Part shown: in pieces, positions 5,885 to 12,231 of the stretch | Numbering within the stretch: position 1 is the stretch's first letter | Layout: each line of letters begins with the position of its first letter | Source: Candidatus Woesearchaeota archaeon | GTDB lineage: Archaea > Nanobdellota > Nanobdellia > Woesearchaeales > ARS49 | Direction: 5' to 3' | Assembly: GCA_026394935.1 (NCBI GenBank) | Contig: JAPLZR010000080.1 | Coordinates: forward strand, 1 to 15,437 | Length of the DNA stretch: 15,437 nt | Notes under the pieces: model-generated | What the model was told of the DNA's origin: nothing | The model's input: only the letters and a program-made list of their open reading frames with translations | Databases searched by the model: none | Program-made: the position numbers and the translations under genes

Positions 5885-6367
5885 ATGAGTAAGATTGTAT
5901 TTGATACCGACGGTCTTATCAAGCTGGTACGTTCCGGAATTTTTCAGCAGATACGGCACGATTGCATTATTTCGGAGCGCGTTTATGAAGAAGCCGTTGT
6001 TGCTGGAAAGAAAAGATTATACGGCGATGCGTACCAAATCGAGCGGTTTATTCATGAAGGAAAAATACAAGTGAGAAAGGTCCGCGTAAAAACAGCAATT
6101 CCTGGATTGGGTAAAGGCGAACTGAGCGCGATGGACTGTTTCAAACAAATTAACGCTGATGTTATTGTCAGCGATGACAGGAAATTTTTGAGCGTGCTCG
6201 AGGAGAAGGGAATACCTTTTGTTGTCCCGACAGAATGCATTGTTGCGCTTGTCGCCGCAAAGAAAATTCAGGAGAAGGAAGGGCTTGAAGCGCTCGAAAA
6301 TATTAAGGAATTTGTATCAAAAGAAAATTATGAACGCGCTGTCGAAGCGCTTGGAGGTAAACTATGA
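5885..6367 (+). CDS. PIN-domain toxin, DUF3368-like
   Basis: The 160-aa protein carries the PIN acidic set at D7 (VFDTDGL), E35/E36 (VYEEAV), E79 (GLGKGELSAM) and D97/D98 (VIVSDDRKFL). The LGKGELSAM and ADVIVSDD blocks are typical of the DUF3368 branch of PIN toxins, which cut RNA. I chose ATG 5885 over ATG 5843 because the TATA box lies 28 nt before it. The gene is first in its operon. Its stop overlaps the antitoxin start as ATGA (6364-6367), so toxin comes before antitoxin, the reverse of most VapBC pairs. DUF3368 with UPF0175 is a known toxin-antitoxin pairing, which strengthens both calls. Confidence 0.85.
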   Translation: MSKIVFDTDGLIKLVRSGIFQQIRHDCIISERVYEEAVVAGKKRLYGDAYQIERFIHEGKIQVRKVRVKTAIPGLGKGELSAMDCFKQINADVIVSDDRKFLSVLEEKGIPFVVPTECIVALVAAKKIQEKEGLEALENIKEFVSKENYERAVEALGGKL

Positions 6368-6663
6368 CGACTATATCATATCCAATGAGGATTCCTGAAG
6401 AGATTTTTGTGCTTTCGCGCCTGCGCGCGCAGGAAGAGCATTTAGACCAGGCTACAACACTGCGCCAATTTTTGCATACAGGCGCAGAAGAGTATATTGT
6501 TCACCTTGTTGCCGAAGGAAGAATCAGTATAGGCAAAGCAGCGGAAATACTTAATACGACAGTTTACGACTTGCAGCGTATTGCGCAAAAGCACGGTGTC
6601 AGGCTTGGAGCGGCACCTGAGCAGGCAAGGAAAAGCAGGGAAACTGCAAAGAGAATCTTTTAA
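6364..6663 (+). CDS. UPF0175-like antitoxin
   Basis: The 99-aa protein has a short N-terminal strand/helix (TTISYPMRIPEEIFVLSRLR) and a helix-turn-helix-like C-terminal half (residues 50-80: EGRISIGKAAEILNTTVYDL, then QRIAQKHGV). The GRIS-GKAAE pattern is the mark of UPF0175 proteins, the DNA-binding antitoxins of DUF3368 PIN toxins. It probably neutralises the upstream toxin and represses the shared promoter, perhaps at the dyad 5866-5881. Translation is coupled to the toxin gene through the ATGA overlap. The zinc-ribbon gene follows after 2 nt and was likely the third gene of the operon. Confidence 0.82.
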   Translation: MTTISYPMRIPEEIFVLSRLRAQEEHLDQATTLRQFLHTGAEEYIVHLVAEGRISIGKAAEILNTTVYDLQRIAQKHGVRLGAAPEQARKSRETAKRIF

Positions 6664-6760
6664 AAATGAAAACGAACAAATGCGCGTTTTGTGGAAAAGC
6701 GTATGAAGAATTTATGCTGTCTAATTACAACCTCAATTTATGCCGTATTTGTTTTGATAA

Positions 6761-6838
6761 CGCAAACTCGCCGCTCGGAGCTAACCACGGACTAAAGTCC
6801 GTGGTTTTACGCTCCTCGCTTTTATAGGCGAGTTTGCG
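6761..6838. repeat. Left hairpin of the inserted element
   Basis: A perfect 12-bp outer stem (6761-6772 with 6827-6838) encloses a 5-bp stem (6777-6781 GGAGC with 6811-6815 GCTCC) and an 11-bp inner stem (6783-6793 with 6796-6806). An alternative small hairpin pairs CTCGC at 6815-6819 with GCGAG at 6828-6832. Confidence 0.8.
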
Positions 6839-6840
6839 GG

Positions 6841-6894
6841 ATAAAAGAATTGCGCACTAAAGTGCGGGGTTTTAGACCCGCGCAATTCTTTTAT
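6841..6894. repeat. Right hairpin of the inserted element
   Basis: A perfect 15-bp stem pairs 6841-6855 (ATAAAAGAATTGCGC) with 6880-6894. Inside it GGGT (6867-6870) pairs with ACCC (6876-6879), and CGCACT (6853-6858) can pair with AGTGCG (6861-6866), so alternative folds compete. Confidence 0.8.
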
Positions 6895-7175
6895 AAAAAT
6901 GAGCGTGCGCTGATAGAAAAGGACTATTGTTGCGATGTGGTGAAACACAAAATTACTTGCCCAAAATGCAGGAATACATATGATTTCATTGTTGACAAAA
7001 AATGCGAAACGAAAAACTGCGGTGTTTGGTTTTTTTGGGATGAGTTGGATTGCCATGTTTTTGCAAGATGGCTCAAATCAAAGCCAACGCCAATAGAGTC
7101 TCTTAAGGGTGTTTTGAAGCACGTGAAGAAGTCTTCTGTTGAGCTGCAGCACGAAAATAGAAAAATTTAAAAAAA

Positions 7176-9068
7176 TTAAATTAATACTTCGTATTCTCCG
7201 AAGAATCTTTTCAGGCTTTCGAATAATGGTTCTCTGAATGCCACTCTTACCGGCGCTAGTTTTGCCATCGCGTGCTCGAATTCTTCTGGAGTGCACGGTC
7301 CTGCGTTGCCCAGCGAGCCGTCCGGGTTTATTGGCGCTTTTTCCATTGTTTTCTCTGCCGCGTCCATGTCGCGGACGATGAACGCCGTGTTGCCCAATAG
7401 TGTTATTTCTCCGTATTTCTGTCCGTGTTTTACTCGGAGTCTTGCTCTTTCGAATTCGTGCGCTTTCTTTCTGTGCATGTAGTCAATTAAATACCTGATG
7501 AGTTCTCCGCTGTCTTTGCGTACTTTCTCGACGTCTGTCTTCGAAAGTTTTCCTGCGTCGTATTCGTCTTTTGCTTTGAAGGCGTCGTGCAGCGTTCTTA
7601 AGAACTTGGCAGGCATTTTGCCTGTCGCAATCAGTTTTTCTTCGAATAACTGCGATAGTTCTGCTTCCGGCGCTATTTCTACTCCTTCCATTTTGAGTAC
7701 GTCTCGTAATATTGTTTGGAGTGTTTCGTACGCGCTTACCATGTTTTCGTCTTCTTTTAATTTCTCGATTTGCGTGAACAGTCTCTGTAGTCTTTTCATG
7801 TATTTTTCTGAGTCTGTCAAAAGTTTGTCAATTTCTTTGCCTGTTATGTCTTTTTTGACTCCGTGTTCTATGTCTTTTCTTACCTGTATGACGTTCTCCA
7901 GAATTTTTACGTATTCTTCTTCAAGGAGTCCTTCTTTCTTGACGAAAATCTCTCGTAATACCGTGCAGGTTTCTTTTGGTGCTGGAGGCGGTATGCCGTA
8001 CAGCATCAGTGCCGCTTGTGTTGGCGTGTGTATTCCCCAGAAGAAGTCTTCTGTTCCGATGTCTCTGAGCTTGAACTTCACGCGATCAATTGTTTGTTCT
8101 CCTGAGCTCATGAAGATGTCTATTGCTTCTGCTGATGGTTTTATCTTGCCCATCTTGAGCAATTGTTTCCACGGCATGAAGATTCCTCTGTCGTAGAATG
8201 GAACTCCGTCACGTAAGAACGTGAAGATGACAGGATTGCTTTCTCTTATTGAGTCCCAGAAGTCTGTTAAAATGTATATCTGGATGTTTATTTTGTTTCT
8301 GATGCCTGTTATTTCTCCTGCTTCTATTCCCATTCCTATGATTATGGCTCTTAATTTGTCTCTTAGCTCAGCCCTTGTCATTTTTTTGACGTCAGTGTCG
8401 TCGATTACGACAAATACGTCGATGTCTGAGTCTTTTGTTGATCTGCCTTGGACCATTGAGCCTGCTAAAACATATGCCACAATGTATTTCTCAAACTTTT
8501 TCAAAACCATTGATTTGTGGATTTCTGCAATTCTTAGGGCGCCGAGCATTCCTGTGTCGTAGATTGGAGCGCTCATTCCGATTAACTGCAGCAAATCATA
8601 TTTTCCGTCAAAGCAGTTCTGCCACAATTCAGATAAAAGTAGTGTTTGCGGGAAGATGTTTTTGTCGATTTCTTTTGATGTTGCGTCCATTATTGTTGTG
8701 AGCTTGTCTCTTAGCTCTCCTTTTGTCATTTTTGTTGGTTCTGTGTCGTCTACGAGAACGAGTGTGTGGTACTTGTCTTTTTCTTCTTCGTACCTTTTTT
8801 GTTCTTCTGCGAAGATGTCTGGTGGTAGGCTTGGTGCTGGCGGTCTTGGGGGAGGCAATAGTGCCACTCCTACTATGTATTTGTCGAACTTTTCGACTAT
8901 TTTTTTCTGGAAATTTGTGAGTTTTTCCTTTATCATCTTGAGTTTTTCTGCTACTTCTGGTGGCAGGTTTGCTGGCAGTTCGAGTTCTTGTTTTGGCTTC
9001 TCGTCCTTTTTCTCTTCGTACTTTGCTGGTTCTGGTTTTGTTTCTGTTGTTTCTGTTTTTTTTGGCAT
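7176..9068 (-). CDS. Double nucleotidyltransferase-domain protein with HEPN-like C-terminal half
   Basis: The 630-aa protein has a charged, Pro-rich N-terminus (1-45). A first nucleotidyltransferase-like domain (about 55-180) has lost its active site: a Pro-rich run (72-83) stands where the GS loop should be and there is no DxD. A second domain (about 187-310) keeps G203-S204 and D215/D217 (LAGSMVQGRSTKDSDIDVFV), and both share the text DKL after a TKxELR/TRAELR motif. The third catalytic acid is not obvious. Residues 325-435 are helical, with RKDIEH (R397 to H402), the Rx4H pattern of HEPN domains, which are often RNases paired with such transferases. The 435-630 helical tail is not recognised. 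It is the third gene of a tight operon, 1 nt after the metalloprotease stop, with GGAGG before the start. The product is probably cytoplasmic. Confidence 0.85.
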   Translation of the reverse strand: MPKKTETTETKPEPAKYEEKKDEKPKQELELPANLPPEVAEKLKMIKEKLTNFQKKIVEKFDKYIVGVALLPPPRPPAPSLPPDIFAEEQKRYEEEKDKYHTLVLVDDTEPTKMTKGELRDKLTTIMDATSKEIDKNIFPQTLLLSELWQNCFDGKYDLLQLIGMSAPIYDTGMLGALRIAEIHKSMVLKKFEKYIVAYVLAGSMVQGRSTKDSDIDVFVVIDDTDVKKMTRAELRDKLRAIIIGMGIEAGEITGIRNKINIQIYILTDFWDSIRESNPVIFTFLRDGVPFYDRGIFMPWKQLLKMGKIKPSAEAIDIFMSSGEQTIDRVKFKLRDIGTEDFFWGIHTPTQAALMLYGIPPPAPKETCTVLREIFVKKEGLLEEEYVKILENVIQVRKDIEHGVKKDITGKEIDKLLTDSEKYMKRLQRLFTQIEKLKEDENMVSAYETLQTILRDVLKMEGVEIAPEAELSQLFEEKLIATGKMPAKFLRTLHDAFKAKDEYDAGKLSKTDVEKVRKDSGELIRYLIDYMHRKKAHEFERARLRVKHGQKYGEITLLGNTAFIVRDMDAAEKTMEKAPINPDGSLGNAGPCTPEEFEHAMAKLAPVRVAFREPLFESLKRFFGEYEVLI

Positions 9069-9069
9069 T

Positions 9070-9777
9070 TTAGTGTGCCTCCGCTATGATGCTGGTTAGT
9101 CCGTGCGAGAGTGTTTTGAATACGTCGAATGAGCTCGCGCCGGTTTTTAATAGGTATTTGACGAAATCGAATGCGACATCGTGGAGTCCGTTGCGTGCCG
9201 GGTTTGGCGTAATGTTTGGCTCTAGTCCTCCGATGTTGTTGTCTCTGATTGTTTCCATCCAGGCTAGGGAGAATGCGTGTGCTTTTGCTTCTTCGTCTTG
9301 TCTGTTCAGGAGTGTTGGGCCTAGTACGTGTCCCAGTTCGTGTCCTATCGTTAGTAATAGTTTGTCCATTTGGTCTTGTACTGCGTATATTTCTGATGTT
9401 CCTTTGCCGTACCTGTTATAGCTGAATCCTACTACTCCGTTTGCTGTCTGCATTTGGTGGAATTGTTCTTCGTTGCAGATTGTTATTTTGATGTCTTCTT
9501 CAGGGAATTCTTGTCCTGTAATTTTTTCGAATGTTTGTTCTATTATTTCTTTGATATCTCCTAGTTCTGAAATCATTGGGGTTGTTGGTCGGTCTTCTGC
9601 AAGGAATGTTTCTGCTGAGAAGTTTGGCGTTTCCGGCATTGAGTATTCTGCTTTGCCTCCGTATGAGCTTCCGCCGTAGGAGTTGGAGCAGGAGCTTGCT
9701 GAGTACCCGCTGGAATAGCCTCCTCCGCCTGCTGAGATGTAGTTTGCCGTTCCTGAATAACCTCCGCAATTGTACAT
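9070..9777 (-). CDS. HEXXH zinc metalloprotease with Gly/Ser/Tyr-rich N-terminus
   Basis: The 235-aa protein has the zinc-protease signature HELGH (146-150) in LLLTIGHELGHVLGP, followed by DEEAKAHAF (161-169), where E163 is the likely third zinc ligand. It also has a C-terminal helical part. The first 45 residues are almost only G, S, Y, A and N with two Cys (MYNCGGYSGTANYISAGGGG and onward), a low-complexity tail rather than a signal peptide, so the enzyme is probably inside the cell. It is the middle gene of the operon: 2 nt after the small helical gene and 1 nt before the nucleotidyltransferase gene, with GGAG 7-10 nt upstream of ATG. A processing protease for its neighbours is one reading. 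The substrate is unknown. Confidence 0.85.
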   Translation of the reverse strand: MYNCGGYSGTANYISAGGGGYSSGYSASSCSNSYGGSSYGGKAEYSMPETPNFSAETFLAEDRPTTPMISELGDIKEIIEQTFEKITGQEFPEEDIKITICNEEQFHQMQTANGVVGFSYNRYGKGTSEIYAVQDQMDKLLLTIGHELGHVLGPTLLNRQDEEAKAHAFSLAWMETIRDNNIGGLEPNITPNPARNGLHDVAFDFVKYLLKTGASSFDVFKTLSHGLTSIIAEAH

Positions 9778-9779
9778 TG

Positions 9780-9989
9780 TTATACTCCGCGTTTCACTGC
9801 TTCTTCAAGCGGTCTTGTCTTTTTTGCTTCTGCTTCGAGGTCTACGCCCATGTCTTTTAGCGCTTTCAGGTGTGCTTGCATTAGTTGTTCTACTATCTGT
9901 AGTATTCTGAGCATTTCCTGCCTTTCTTTTGCTAGGGTTGTCAGTGCTCCTTTGTGGAATCCGATTTGTTCTTTTTGTTCTTCTGCCAT
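9780..9989 (-). CDS. Small helical protein, first gene of the protease-NTase operon
   Basis: The 69-aa product is one or two long amphipathic helices (KGALTTLAKERQEMLRILQI, then VEQLMQAHLKALKDMGVDLE) with no Cys and no membrane segment. A longer frame begins at 10043, but ATG 9989 is preceded by GGAG (plus-strand 9995-9998), and the predicted transcription start near 10002 falls after 10043 on this strand, so the short start is preferred. The heptad-like pattern suggests an oligomer or an adaptor for the protease or the nucleotidyltransferase. I recognise no family. Confidence 0.68.
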   Translation of the reverse strand: MAEEQKEQIGFHKGALTTLAKERQEMLRILQIVEQLMQAHLKALKDMGVDLEAEAKKTRPLEEAVKRGV

Positions 9990-10000
9990 TTTGTCTCCTG

Positions 10001-10011
10001 CGACACTGTCG
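10001..10011. promoter_or_regulatory. Small dyad near the operon start
   Basis: CGACA and TGTCG flank a single C, a perfect 11-nt dyad at the predicted transcription start of the minus-strand operon. A looser copy of the motif (GCGACA at 10054-10059, TGTC at 10064-10067) lies on the other side of the TATA box. An operator role is speculative. Confidence 0.25.
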
Positions 10012-10022
10012 TCACAATTAGG

Positions 10023-10032
10023 GTGTTTAAGG
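10023..10032 (-). promoter_or_regulatory. TATA-like box of the protease-NTase operon
   Basis: The minus-strand reading is CCTTAAACAC. It predicts transcription starting near 10002 and a leader of about 13 nt that holds the GGAG site before ATG 9989. Confidence 0.4.
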
Positions 10033-10152
10033 CTTTGCCGCATTTAATCCTTTGCGACAAAAATGTCATAGTAAAAAGGAAAAACTCATAGGCGAATTGG
10101 AGGAAATTGCCAAAGAGGGAAGAAAGAATTGCTGAATAATTTTGGTTCCAAA

Positions 10153-10163
10153 GCTTTTTAAGC
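10153..10163 (+). promoter_or_regulatory. TATA box of the gene at 10187
   Basis: GCTTTTTAAGC is centred about 29 nt before ATG 10187, which supports that start and a leaderless transcript. Confidence 0.5.
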
Positions 10164-10186
10164 GTTCATCATGTTTTGAGTAGCAT

Positions 10187-11218
10187 ATGACATTCATAAA
10201 CGTCCAGAATTTTGAGGATTATTCGCCTGATTTGCTGTCAGGCAAGGTAAAGACTGAGCATGTTATTTTGAAACTTAAGGATTTGAGTGTTACTGAAACA
10301 GGACTGAATTTTGTTGTAGAGCACAATGGTTCTGTTTATTTTGTGAAGCAAACGCCGTTTGCAGAATCGCTTTCTAAGTTTGGGGTAAACTGTGAGCCGA
10401 TTGATCTTTCGCTCAGTGGTTTTGGAAAGCACTATCCGATAGACGTATTAGTTAACCTGTGCGCAAGCCGATTTGACGGCGATGTTAAACTGTATGTTAA
10501 CAAGGCAGGCATAGGCGTTGCAATTGCCTTGCTCAATGCTGATGCAGACCCGGTCACGTATGAAGAGGCATATGGCTTATTTGAGCGCCTGAAGAAAGAC
10601 AAGATTTGCTTATCATCGTTTAATGGGGATGAAACCAGGGTTCCGATTTATAACAGGAGCTGTAAACTAAAGATTCCGCCTGAAATTAGCATTGAATCAA
10701 CGCTGAGGTCTATGCTGGCAAGCGAGGAGTCTGAGTTTTATGGCTTTATTGCAGACCGGCTTATAACTGCCAGGTATACTGCTGCGTCTGTTAGGGAGTG
10801 TATAGAGGCAGGCGACGCTATAGCTGCGGTGGATTCGTCTTATAATTTTAGGCAGGCCGGCAAAATAGGCAAAAAGCTTGAGGGAATGCTGGGCGACATA
10901 CCAAGGAAAAAGATTGACCGCTGCTCGCTTGCTCAATGGGCGAAAGTAAAATCTCCGATGAACCGGCTTCAGCTGTTTAATCGTATGATTGATACTATTG
11001 CAAATGAAACGTATAGAAACCATCTTACCAATAAAACGCATGAAACTATGTTTTATGATTGCGTTGGGCAATGGCTGTTCACGCCAGGGCATTTCGAGGA
11101 GTGCAGGAAACCGGTTTCTGGCAGTCAGCCGGCGCTTCCGCCAGATGATGACGATATTATTTCCTGGTTTGGGAATGCGAATCGACCGCGCGGAATATAT
11201 GATACAAAAGAATTCTAA
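10187..11218 (+). CDS. Hypothetical 343-aa protein
   Basis: The product is a soluble protein with a beta-rich N-terminal half (about 1-165; strands such as LNFVVEHNGSVYFVKQT and VKLYVNKAGIGVAIALLNAD) and a helical C-terminal half (about 170-300; RSMLASEESEFYGFIADRLI and RLQLFNRMIDTIANETYRNH). The tail is acidic and Pro-rich (ALPPDDDDIISWF). There is no signal peptide and no catalytic motif that I recognise. It is monocistronic and divergent from the protease-NTase operon across a 197-bp spacer. The C-terminal half might be a HEPN-like or other helical bundle, but I see no RxxxxH that would support this. Confidence 0.75.
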   Translation: MTFINVQNFEDYSPDLLSGKVKTEHVILKLKDLSVTETGLNFVVEHNGSVYFVKQTPFAESLSKFGVNCEPIDLSLSGFGKHYPIDVLVNLCASRFDGDVKLYVNKAGIGVAIALLNADADPVTYEEAYGLFERLKKDKICLSSFNGDETRVPIYNRSCKLKIPPEISIESTLRSMLASEESEFYGFIADRLITARYTAASVRECIEAGDAIAAVDSSYNFRQAGKIGKKLEGMLGDIPRKKIDRCSLAQWAKVKSPMNRLQLFNRMIDTIANETYRNHLTNKTHETMFYDCVGQWLFTPGHFEECRKPVSGSQPALPPDDDDIISWFGNANRPRGIYDTKEF

Positions 11219-11294
11219 TCAGCAAGTCTGCTCTGATGATTAAATCGTAGCTTCATCCTTCTGTCCAGCTAATTGTGGACTATTATTAGTCGAA

Positions 11295-11309
11295 ATTCTC
11301 TAAGAGAAT
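11295..11309. repeat. Hairpin 1 of the 11219-11479 spacer
   Basis: ATTCTCT and AGAGAAT, 7-bp perfect arms, flank one central A. The spacer 11219-11479 holds no ORF that I can support. It contains this hairpin, two others and the promoter at 11448. Confidence 0.6.
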
Positions 11310-11335
11310 ACTTGAAAATTTTGAGATTTTCAAGT
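11310..11335. repeat. Hairpin 2 of the 11219-11479 spacer
   Basis: ACTTGAAAAT pairs with ATTTTCAAGT over 10 bp around the loop TTTGAG. It directly abuts hairpin 1, so the two form a tandem stem pair about 75-115 nt after the stop of the 343-aa gene. There is no T-run after it, so it is not a typical terminator. Confidence 0.65.
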
Positions 11336-11385
11336 TCCCAAAAAATGTATTGGCATTATTCAGGATTTGACAATATTAATGGTTA

Positions 11386-11407
11386 ATCAAAATTCTCTAT
11401 TTTTGAT
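11386..11407. repeat. Hairpin 3 of the 11219-11479 spacer
   Basis: ATCAAAA pairs with TTTTGAT over 7 bp around an 8-nt loop. The text AAATTCTCTA in it also occurs at hairpin 1, so the spacer contains a short direct repeat. Confidence 0.45.
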
Positions 11408-11447
11408 GTTGAAATGACCTTGGGTAGTTATTTTTGATAGACTAAAG

Positions 11448-11457
11448 CTTTAAATAC
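11448..11457 (+). promoter_or_regulatory. TATA box of the surface-protein operon
   Basis: CTTTAAATAC is centred 27 nt before ATG 11480, which predicts a leaderless mRNA for the three-gene operon 11480 to beyond 15437. Confidence 0.6.
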
Positions 11458-11479
11458 TAATATATTATAGTTACGAGTT

Positions 11480-12217
11480 ATGAAAAAGAGTGTGGCAGTA
11501 GTACTTGTACTTGCAGTTCTTGGAATTTTCTTATTGTTTTCAAGGGGTTCTATTACTGGTTGGCAGACTATTGATTTGCCTCCTCCTCCGCCTGTTCCTG
11601 GCATGGCTGCTGATACAACAACCACAACCACTAATGTTTCTCCTACAGTTTATCCTGTTGTTTCAACTACAGCTACCGATTATAGTTCAGAATATGCTGA
11701 TATTGATATTCCTAGTGGTGAGAGTTTTTCTGCTGTTATCGCCCGTTTGGATGCTGTTGAGGAGAAACTGGGGGCTGTTGACTTGCTTCCTGCTTGGGAG
11801 CAGCGTTTGAATACTGCTGAAGCTCAGGTTTCTATGGCATCTAATATGGCTGCAAGGCTTGATGCTATGCAGAGCCAGATTGATGCTTTGGTTGTTGAAG
11901 TTAACAATTTGAAACAGCGTCCTTCTGTTGAGGCTCCTTTCTTTGATCAGCTTTCCACTCTTGAGAGTTCTTCCAGGAAGAATTTGATTTTGAGTTTTGT
12001 CCTGTTCTTTTTTGTTCTGTTGATTGTTGCTGGAATGATTATTATGGCTATTGTCAATCATAAGAATGATATTATTGAGAATAAGAGGTTGTTGAGGCAG
12101 TATTTGATTAATTATCAGAAAGCCGGTTACAGGCTTGATACTTTGCGTATGCATTTGCGCGCGTGCGGTTGGAAGGATATTTTTGTGGATGAGGTCGTAA
12201 GAGAGTTGCCGAGATGA
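11480..12217 (+). CDS. Two-TM coiled-coil membrane protein
   Basis: The 245-aa product has a signal-anchor helix at about 4-21 (SVAVVLVLAVLGIFLLF) and a second membrane helix at 169-192 (NLILSFVLFFFVLLIVAGMI). Between them lie a Pro run (LPPPPPVPG), a Thr-rich stretch (45-68) suited to glycosylation, and a predicted coiled coil (about 84-147, IARLDAVEEKLGAV and LDAMQSQIDALVVEVNNLKQ). The C-terminal 50 residues, with two amphipathic helices (KRLLRQYLINYQKAGYRLDT and onward), should face the cytoplasm. It is the first gene of an operon with two lipoproteins, and an in-frame ATG that overlaps its stop precedes the next start. It may tether or organise the lipoproteins, a role inferred from context only. 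Confidence 0.82.
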   Translation: MKKSVAVVLVLAVLGIFLLFSRGSITGWQTIDLPPPPPVPGMAADTTTTTTNVSPTVYPVVSTTATDYSSEYADIDIPSGESFSAVIARLDAVEEKLGAVDLLPAWEQRLNTAEAQVSMASNMAARLDAMQSQIDALVVEVNNLKQRPSVEAPFFDQLSTLESSSRKNLILSFVLFFFVLLIVAGMIIMAIVNHKNDIIENKRLLRQYLINYQKAGYRLDTLRMHLRACGWKDIFVDEVVRELPR

Positions 12218-12219
12218 AA

Positions 12220-12225
12220 GAGGTG
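12220..12225 (+). promoter_or_regulatory. Shine-Dalgarno site deciding the start at 12232
   Basis: GAGGTG lies 6 nt before ATG 12232. It favours that start over ATG 12214, which overlaps the previous stop, and the signal peptide is also more typical from 12232. Confidence 0.6.
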
Positions 12226-12231
12226 TTTATT

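Larger units (their letters stand above)
6759..6894. mobile_element. 136-bp non-autonomous element with two end hairpins, IS200/IS605-like
   Basis: The element follows TTGAT (6754-6758), the target motif known for ISDra2 of the IS200/IS605 family. It ends exactly where the right palindrome ends. It contains a left and a right hairpin and no gene, and it shows no flanking target duplication. These are the hallmarks of a minimal derivative made of the two single-strand transposition ends. Both hairpins carry ACTAAAGT in the loop region and GGTTTTA after it. It lies inside a zinc-ribbon gene whose frame it breaks. No transposase is in the window, so a source elsewhere in the genome would be needed. 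Confidence 0.6.
6666..7170 (+). pseudogene. Zinc-ribbon gene split by a two-hairpin element
   Basis: ATG 6666, 2 nt after the antitoxin stop, opens MKTNKCAFCGKAYEEF, with CxxC pairs at C6/C9 and C26/C29. The frame then runs into the inserted element and stops at TAG 6825-6827 (53 aa). The rest of the protein appears in another frame after the element: YCCDVVKHKITCPKC, a further CETKNC pair, and a helical tail ending at 7170. If bases 6759-6894 are removed, codon GAT (6756-6758) joins AAA (6895-6897) in frame and gives a 122-aa double zinc-ribbon protein. The downstream part has no good start codon. I recognise no named family; zinc ribbons of this type bind nucleic acids or proteins. The split is read directly, and the restored frame is an inference. 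Confidence 0.78.

Noticed and set aside
7291..9099. Several long plus-strand frames opposite the nucleotidyltransferase gene.
   Set aside because: They are Ser/Leu/Phe-rich shadows of the minus-strand gene with no promoter, ribosome-binding site or recognisable domain.
4585..11218. Possible similarity between the 141-aa gene (YAIALLQAEE) and the 343-aa gene (VAIALLNADA).
   Set aside because: The match is one short strand and I cannot align the rest; a profile comparison would be needed.
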